Assembly: GCA_029204225.1 (NCBI GenBank)
Contig: CM055110.1
Coordinates: 62,001 to 126,000, forward strand
DNA from: Diphasiastrum complanatum
Lineage: Eukaryota; Streptophyta; Lycopodiopsida; Lycopodiales; Lycopodiaceae
DNA: 64,000 nucleotides
Direction of reading: 5' to 3'
The position numbers were made by a program, and so were the translations under genes. Below the pieces are notes generated by a model. The model was not told where the DNA came from. It did no database searches and saw nothing but the letters and a program-made list of their open reading frames with translations. Position 1 is the first letter of the stretch; each line of letters opens with the position of its first letter. Shown here piece by piece: positions 58,000-64,000 of the stretch.

Positions 58000-59481
58000 T
58001 TAGAGTAGCTCATTTTGATTGATGGAATCACCAATACAAGCAAGTTCTCTATGAATATCTTTTACTCTCAAAACATAACTACATGCACTCTCGTCACTCT
58101 TTTGGCTACTTTGAAAGATTTGATTCCTAAGAGTGAGAAGCCTAAAGGTAATCTTAGCCTCATAGATAGTCTTGGGACAATCCCAAGCTTCTTTGGCTAT
58201 TGCACCTCCATCACTTCTAAGAGCTTTAATCTTGAATGAGAATTGCTTCTTTACGTAAGCTTTGAAAATAATGAAATGATCAAACACCATAGATTTAAAA
58301 GCAAGAAGATATATCCAAGTGAATGTTGTGTAATCATCAACGAAAGTAACAAAACAAGTGGCTCCTCCCTTTCCTGTAGTTGATGAGAAATGCACATCCA
58401 AGTGGATTAACTCCAAAGGATGCTTGCTTTTGATAGAAGATCTTGTAAATGGCTTTTTGTGAGATTTAGCAGTAGCACAAGCCTCACAAGGCTTGATCTT
58501 CGTGGAGAGTGACTTTGGCAAGCCAATAGCTTTGGCTTCTTTGATCATAGAGAGCATGGATTTGTAGTTGGGATGTCCCAACCTCCTATGCCATAATTTC
58601 TCCATAGAGAGCTTGTTCACAAGAGCAACATTACAAGCATTCCCATACTCATTTGGATCTAGTTTATAGATGCCACTAAATCTAGATCCTAATGCAAGTA
58701 TCTCATCATTCTTCTTGATAGTGCAAGTATCAATATTGAATTTTACATCAAGGCCATTATCAAGCAATTGGCCAACATTAATAAGATTCTTGGTAAGCTT
58801 AGGTACATAAAGAACTTTAGAGAGAGAAAGAACTTTAGAGGATGCAAGCTTCAAGGGAATGTTCCCTATGCCTTCAATAGGACATTCAAAATCATTTGCA
58901 GTGTATATTGATTCCTTGACTCCATCATAAGGTGCAATAGAAGAGAAAGAGTCCTTGGAGCTACACATATGTGAAGAGGCTCCACTATCAATATACCATA
59001 GGCCATCCTTCTTGAAAGGAGTAGATGAGAAACTAGAGACCATAAGAGATCCCTCCCCATCACTTGCAATAGTGTCTTCCTTCTCATTGGTAATGTTGGC
59101 TTGCTTGAGTTGATTCTTCTTCTTGAAGCAATTGGTGGCATAATGACCTTTCTTGACACAATAAAAGCACTTGATCTTCTTCTTATTGAGCTTGGATGAT
59201 CAAGCATTAGAGGAATCATATTCCTCCTCATCTTTGTCTTTGGATTTGAATTTGTCCTTGCTTGAGGATTGTTGATGTTGGTTGTTGCTCCTCCCTTTGA
59301 GCTTATCCTTGGCAAAGAGAGCTTTGCCATCATTACGAATGAGAGAAAGCTTGTCCATCCTCAAGAGCTTGTACTCTTGTCTCGATTCTTCTGAAATTAG
59401 CACACTTTGGAGAGCCTCAAAACTTGGTAGCTCCTCCTCAATGGCATAGGATTGGACAAGGTTATCAAATTCACTTCTCAA
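58000..59481 (-). pseudogene. copia D unit 2
   Basis: Minus sense: gag tail (59481-59200), stop, knuckle with Gly changed to Val (CFYCVKK), protease, integrase to ALRSDGG, then a direct join to gag KEAWDC and on to QNELL and a TAA/TAG stop at 58000. It is nearly identical to unit 1; protein differences noted are KNDE/KNNE and KITF/KNTF. Confidence 0.9.
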
Positions 59482-59496
59482 GCCATTGAGAATGAC

Positions 59497-60978
59497 TTAG
59501 AGTAGCTCATTTTGATTGATGGAATCACCAATACAAGCAAGTTCTCTATGAATATCTTTTACTCTCAAAACATAACTACATGCACTCTCGTCACTCTTTT
59601 GGCTACTTTGAAAGATTTGATTCCTAAGAGTGAGAAGCCTAAAGGTATTCTTAGCCTCATAGATAGTCTTGGGACAATCCCAAGCTTCTTTGGCTATTGC
59701 ACCTCCATCACTTCTAAGAGCTTTAATCTTGAATGAGAATTGCTTCTTTACGTAAGCTTTGAAAATAATGAAATGATCAAACACCATAGATTTAAAAGCA
59801 AGAAGATATATCCAAGTGAATGTTGTGTAATCATCAACGAAAGTAACAAAACAAGTGGCTCCTCCCTTTCCTGTAGTTGATGAGAAATGCACATCCAAGT
59901 GGATTAACTCCAAAGGATGCTTGCTTTTGATAGAAGATCTTGTAAATGGCTTTTTGTGAGATTTAGCAGTAGCACAAGCCTCACAAGGCTTGATCTTCGT
60001 GGAGAGTGACTTTGGCAAGCCAATAGCTTTGGCTTCTTTGATCATAGAGAGCATGGATTTGTAGTTGGGATGTCCCAACCTCCTATGCCATAATTTCTCC
60101 ATAGAGAGCTTGTTCACAAGAGCAACATTACAAGCATTCCCATACTCATTTGGATCTAGTTTATAGATGCCACTAAATCTAGATCCTAATGCAAGTATCT
60201 CATTATTCTTCTTGATAGTGCAAGTATCAATATTGAATTTTACATCAAGGCCATTATCAAGCAATTGGCCAACATTAATAAGATTCTTGGTAAGCTTAGG
60301 TACATAAAGAACTTTAGAGAGAGAAAGAACTTTAGAGGATGCAAGCTTCAAGGGAATGTTCCCTATGCCTTCAATAGGACATTCAAAGTCATTTGCAGTG
60401 TATATTGATTCCTTGACTCCATCATAAGGTGCAATAGAAGAGAAAGAGTCCTTGGAGCTACACATATGTGAAGAGGCTCCACTATCAATATACCATAGGC
60501 CATCCTTCTTGAAAGGAGTAGATGAGAAACTAGAGACCATAAGAGATCCCTCCCCATCACTTGCAATAGTGTCTTCCTTCTCATTGGTAATGTTGGCTTG
60601 CTTGAGTTGATTCTTCTTCTTGAAGCAATTGGTGGCATAATGACCTTTCTTGACACAATAAAAGCACTTGATCTTCTTCTTATTGAGCTTGGATGATCAA
60701 GCATTAGAGGAATCATATTCCTCCTCATCTTTGTCTTTGGATTTGAATTTGTCCTTGCTTGAGGATTGTTGATGTTGGTTGTTGCTCCTCCCTTTGTGCT
60801 TATCCTTGGCAAAGAGAGCTTTGTCATCATTACGAATGAGAGAAAGCTTGTCCATCCTCAAGAGCTTGAACTCTTGTCTCGATTCTTCTGAAATTAGCAC
60901 ACTTTGGAGAGCCTCAAAACTTGGTAGCTCCTTCTTAATGGCATAGGATTGGACAAGGTTATCAAATTCACTTCTCAA
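59497..60978 (-). pseudogene. copia D unit 1
   Basis: Same content and same join (ALRSDGG-AIAKEAWDC) as unit 2. The shared stops after gag SSNA and after QNELL, and the shared Gly-to-Val knuckle change, show that the parent copy was already defective when the segment was duplicated. Confidence 0.9.
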
Positions 60979-60993
60979 GCCATTGAGAATGAC

Positions 60994-61497
60994 TTAGAGT
61001 AGCTCATTTTGATTGATGGAATCACCAATACAAGCAAGTTCTCTATGAATATCTTTTACTCTCAAAACATAACTAGATGCACTCTCGTCACTCTTTTGGC
61101 TACTTTGAAAGATTTGATTCCTAAGAGTGAGAAGCCTAGAGGTATTCTTAGCCTCATAGATAGTCTTGAGACAATCCCAAGCTTCTTTGGTTGTTGTACA
61201 AGTACCTATCTCCCTCAATATCTCATTAGAGACATTCATCTTAATGTAGTGGAGAGCCATCCTAGCTCTCTTTTTGTATTTTTGAACCTCTTGAAGATCT
61301 TGTGGTTCTTCTTCAAGCCCAAGAACTACGTCCATCATGTCTTGAAGGATCAAGATGGACTCCATCCTCATTTTCCAAATTGAATAGTTTGAAGTGGACA
61401 ATATTTCACTTGGTTCCAACAAGGATGAACCCATTGAAGACATTTGAAGTGAAGAAAACTCAAATGATGAACAATAAATATTGGTACACACTCTCAA
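60994..61497 (-). pseudogene. gag: copia D gag N-terminus
   Basis: The gag start corresponding to copia A is the Met of MSSMGSSLLEPS (about 61443); an upstream in-frame Met at 61497 lies in the leader. NYSIWKMRME and KYKKRARMALHYIKMNVS follow. It stops at QNELL, where copia A has QNELVQV, because of a small change giving CTACTCTAA. Confidence 0.9.
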
Positions 61498-62186
61498 TAG
61501 GATCCAATAATGGAGTACGATCTCCTCCTATGAAAAATCTTGCAACTATTTGCGAATTGATTCTCACCAGCTACACAAATCTCTCTAAAACAAGATCTAT
61601 TTCACATCAAATGCTGGAGTATGGGCAAAGTTAGGATCAAACACTCCTAACACGTGTAAAGTACACTAAGAAACTAAATTTGACTCAAATACAATCATAT
61701 TGCATGAAACAAAATGGCTAACATCCCAAAATAGTGCCTAGATCACATATAGATGAGATTGATAAGCATTCAACTATGATTTTAGATCAACCAAGCAATC
61801 TCTTGACCAAACCAAATGTGTCCACCCAGGTCTAGGTGCCCTACCTAACCCTCTTCAAAAGCTTATAGCTTCTGATTGGCTCAACCAAATGGAATGAAAC
61901 TGATTGCATCAAAAACTAGACAAAAATAGCTTCAAAACAAGCTATCAAACAAGATAAATGGATCAAGCATGAGAGAGAACTCCAAAACTAAAATTACATG
62001 TTCCTGACACATGTCTGAGCACCTGATTTTGTACAGTACCAGGTCAGACTCAATCAATGTCCTTTTGATCTCTTTTGATCCAAAATTGAACAAGATAGCT
62101 AGGAAAATGGATCTTGACAATTTTTACCTCAAGATTGATGAATAGTTTTCACTTAAATGGATCAAAATGCATGGTAACCTTAGGTA

Positions 62187-62199
62187 GGCTCTAATACCA
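62187..62199 (-). promoter_or_regulatory. primer-binding site of copia D (tRNA-iMet type)
   Basis: Minus sense TGGTATTAGAGCC directly after the LTR; one change (CAG to TAG) from the standard TGGTATCAGAGCC. Confidence 0.88.
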
Positions 62200-62924
62200 T
62201 GTTGATTTCACACGTGTGGACTATCCACAGCATGTACTTGTGATCTCCTAAGGTGTGTAGATGCACCAAGATCAAGACTAGATTGAGATTCAAGATCGAT
62301 CTTTGATTCTATGGCAAAAACGCACTACTACATGCATTCAATCACTTCCAACTCTCACTCACACGTGTGGGAAGTATTAAGAAATTATTTTTAAGTAAAA
62401 ACAAGCTGCTCTCCTCGAGTAGAGAGAGAAATTCATCATGAGCTCTCAGGTAGATAGAGAAAGCTAGAAATCCAATAACACTCAAAATCCACTCAATCTC
62501 CAAAATCAATTAGATCCAAATGAGGAGTACAATGATAATAGTAGATCCACGAGATACCATTATGCTTAACTATGATTGGACCACACTTTTGCCACCTCTT
62601 AATCCTATTGGACCATTGATCCATGCACCTCTTAACTCTATTGGACCATTTTCAAGCAAAGCTCAAAATTCTTATTGGACCCCTCTAAATCCTATTGAAC
62701 CTCTTAGAATTCATCAAACAAAAGAATTACACTTGTCTACACTCCAATTGGCATGAGTTTAGAATCTTACTCTATTTTGGCTCAATAGTGGCATTACAAG
62801 TGGAAATGCATAATTTGCCATCTATGCCAAATTTGTTCCTATCAACATCCTACACCTAGATGCTTGATATTAAAAACATAAGACCCCTATATCTACAATA
62901 GATAATCTTTTTCAATTCTTCACA
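62200..62924 (-). repeat. 5' LTR of copia D (725 bp)
   Basis: Minus sense TGTGAAGAATTG to AATCAACA. Aligns along its length with 4033-4769, including the 'ggtccaatag' repeats and 'ctctctctac' blocks. Flanked on the right by ATCGG and then gypsy LTR sequence. Confidence 0.9.
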
Positions 62925-63909
62925 ATCGGTTAGAAGTGTTTTTGGTGGGATAGCTTCGACTACAACTGTGGCCACTACAACATTATTAGAGTTGCCAAAA
63001 TAAGCTAACTTACCTGTTAGATGGGCCATTTTAAGGTATTTTGTATGTATAAGATTGTTTAAGAACTTAGACCTTTAGTTGTATTAATGTTGTTAGGTAG
63101 ATGGATTAGCATAAGTTGCTATAGGGATGACTAGGGTGTGTTTAGTAATGTGTAGATAGGACAAAAAGCACCAAAAAGATTGTTTTTAGAGTTGTTGACT
63201 TAGAATGAAAAGATCATATTCGGGTAAAGAGGAATGGAAGCTAAATGGACTGAAAGCAACCGCATGTGTGATGATTGCGACCTTGATGCGGTCTTAGCAA
63301 TGGAAGTTGTACCAACCATGAGAGAACTGCATACAAAACAGTGGCGGTCTTTTGTGGAGTTTTGGGAAGGCTCTTGTGGTGAGTTCAGGATTGTATAAAT
63401 AGGGAACTTGTAGTCGCAAAGGGGACTCTTGGTTTTACACTGGATAGCAAAAGTGTGATCAAGCGTCAAAAGGATTAGAGCCGAGCATTATGTGAGTTGT
63501 GATACAAGTTTATGTCAGGCTATAGGTTGCAAGTAGGAGTGCCTTGCTTAGGACCTTTCGAGTAGTTTTGGTGTAGAATTGTGTCACTACCTTCACTGTC
63601 TAAATTATGTATATGTCAGTGTTAAGATGGAATGTAACTTGAGTAATGTCTTTTCCCTTGGTACGATCCTTGATGTAATGAAAATTGTAGTTTATGTGAT
63701 GGTTATACTCTGCCAATTTGTTGTATTGTATTGTAATAGCAGAGATGTGGAATGCAATCATGTTATTCAATTTTATTGCAGTTTGTGAATGGTTATTAGT
63801 CAAAATTTGATATCTCAGGTTAAGCTGTTATAGTTCTGTTATTTGTTCTATGACAATCTATTGATAGGAACTTTCGGTATGTTAGCAATTTACCACAATT
63901 TACCTAACA
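62925..63909 (+). repeat. Ty3/gypsy LTR, copy 3, 5' truncated
   Basis: Begins abruptly at the copia D LTR, at the position equal to about 54080 in copy 2, so its first 570 bases are missing. TATA-like GTATAAATAG at 63393-63402. Ends TTACCTAACA at 63909. Very similar to copy 2. Confidence 0.85.
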
Positions 63910-64000
63910 CCTTTATTGTTCTGTTGCCAAATCGGATTTCAGTTGGTTGTGTAATCTGGATAGAAACAATTTTTAGTTTTGGGCAGAATTACCAGATGTA
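63910..64000 (+). other. gypsy primer site and leader, copy 3
   Basis: A degenerate primer site (about 63917-63929, CTGTTGCC core) and the start of the leader ('gtgtaatctggatagaaaca'), which runs off the window. Confidence 0.65.

Larger units (their letters stand above)
56985..62924 (-). mobile_element. copia element D with tandem internal repeats
   Basis: Minus strand: 5' LTR 62200-62924, primer site, leader, gag start (61497), then three consecutive gag-to-integrase segments of 1,497-bp period, the last cut off at about 56985. RT, RNase H and 3' LTR are missing. It is the same family as copia A. It was inserted in gypsy LTR copy 3, whose left part is absent. Confidence 0.92.

Overview
The window looks like repeat-dominated nuclear DNA of a land plant. 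The reasons are Ty1/copia elements primed by initiator tRNA-Met, a Ty3/gypsy chromovirus with a chromodomain-like tail, a second gypsy family with a Tat/Athila-style layout, GT-AG introns with plant-like splice sites, and a secreted S1-like (self-incompatibility-type) reading frame. Nothing fixes the lineage; a large-genome vascular plant fits, but this is inference. No rRNA, tRNA, organellar or bacterial gene is visible.

Layout. 1-4769: 3' part of a decayed copia element (A) with its 3' LTR, followed by a tandem repeat (to about 5890). 5978-8965 (minus): a broken multi-exon gene with a Ulp1/C48-type protease and, upstream on the same strand, a histone H3 fold closest to plant CENH3. 9240-11330: copia remnant B and its LTR. 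11384-16454: two 1.8 kb direct repeats around older debris. 16977-17309: S1-like secreted ORF. 17310-19087: unassigned. 19088-22690: old copia and chromovirus debris (minus). 23114-26190: decayed DDE-type transposase (plus), facing an intact two-exon gene of unknown function (26201-27367, minus). Both lie near pairs of an inverted motif also found around the histone/protease gene. 28077-28440: MITE-like element. 28860-30785: gypsy remnant. 30941-38135: an old copia copy (G, minus) split by a complete RT-less copia element (F, 33186-37757) with LTRs, PBS and a 5-bp target-site duplication. 39280-41290: gypsy gag and LTR (minus). 42056-43868: chromovirus 3' end (plus). 43869-47496: repeats and copia debris. 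47497-51908: copia E (minus). 51909-53504: more fragments. 53505-55110: gypsy LTR and leader. 55200-55580: palindrome-rich stretch. 56985-62924: copia D (minus) with a partial triplication of a 1,497-bp internal segment. 62925-64000: third gypsy LTR.

Most of the window is layered retroelement insertion and decay; almost no pol frame is intact. The parts not explained as ordinary LTR elements are (i) the CENH3-like histone fold next to a SUMO-protease-like domain, (ii) the transposase with its convergent partner gene, and (iii) the shared roughly 18-bp inverted-motif modules near both. They may belong to one DNA transposon family, but that link is an inference.
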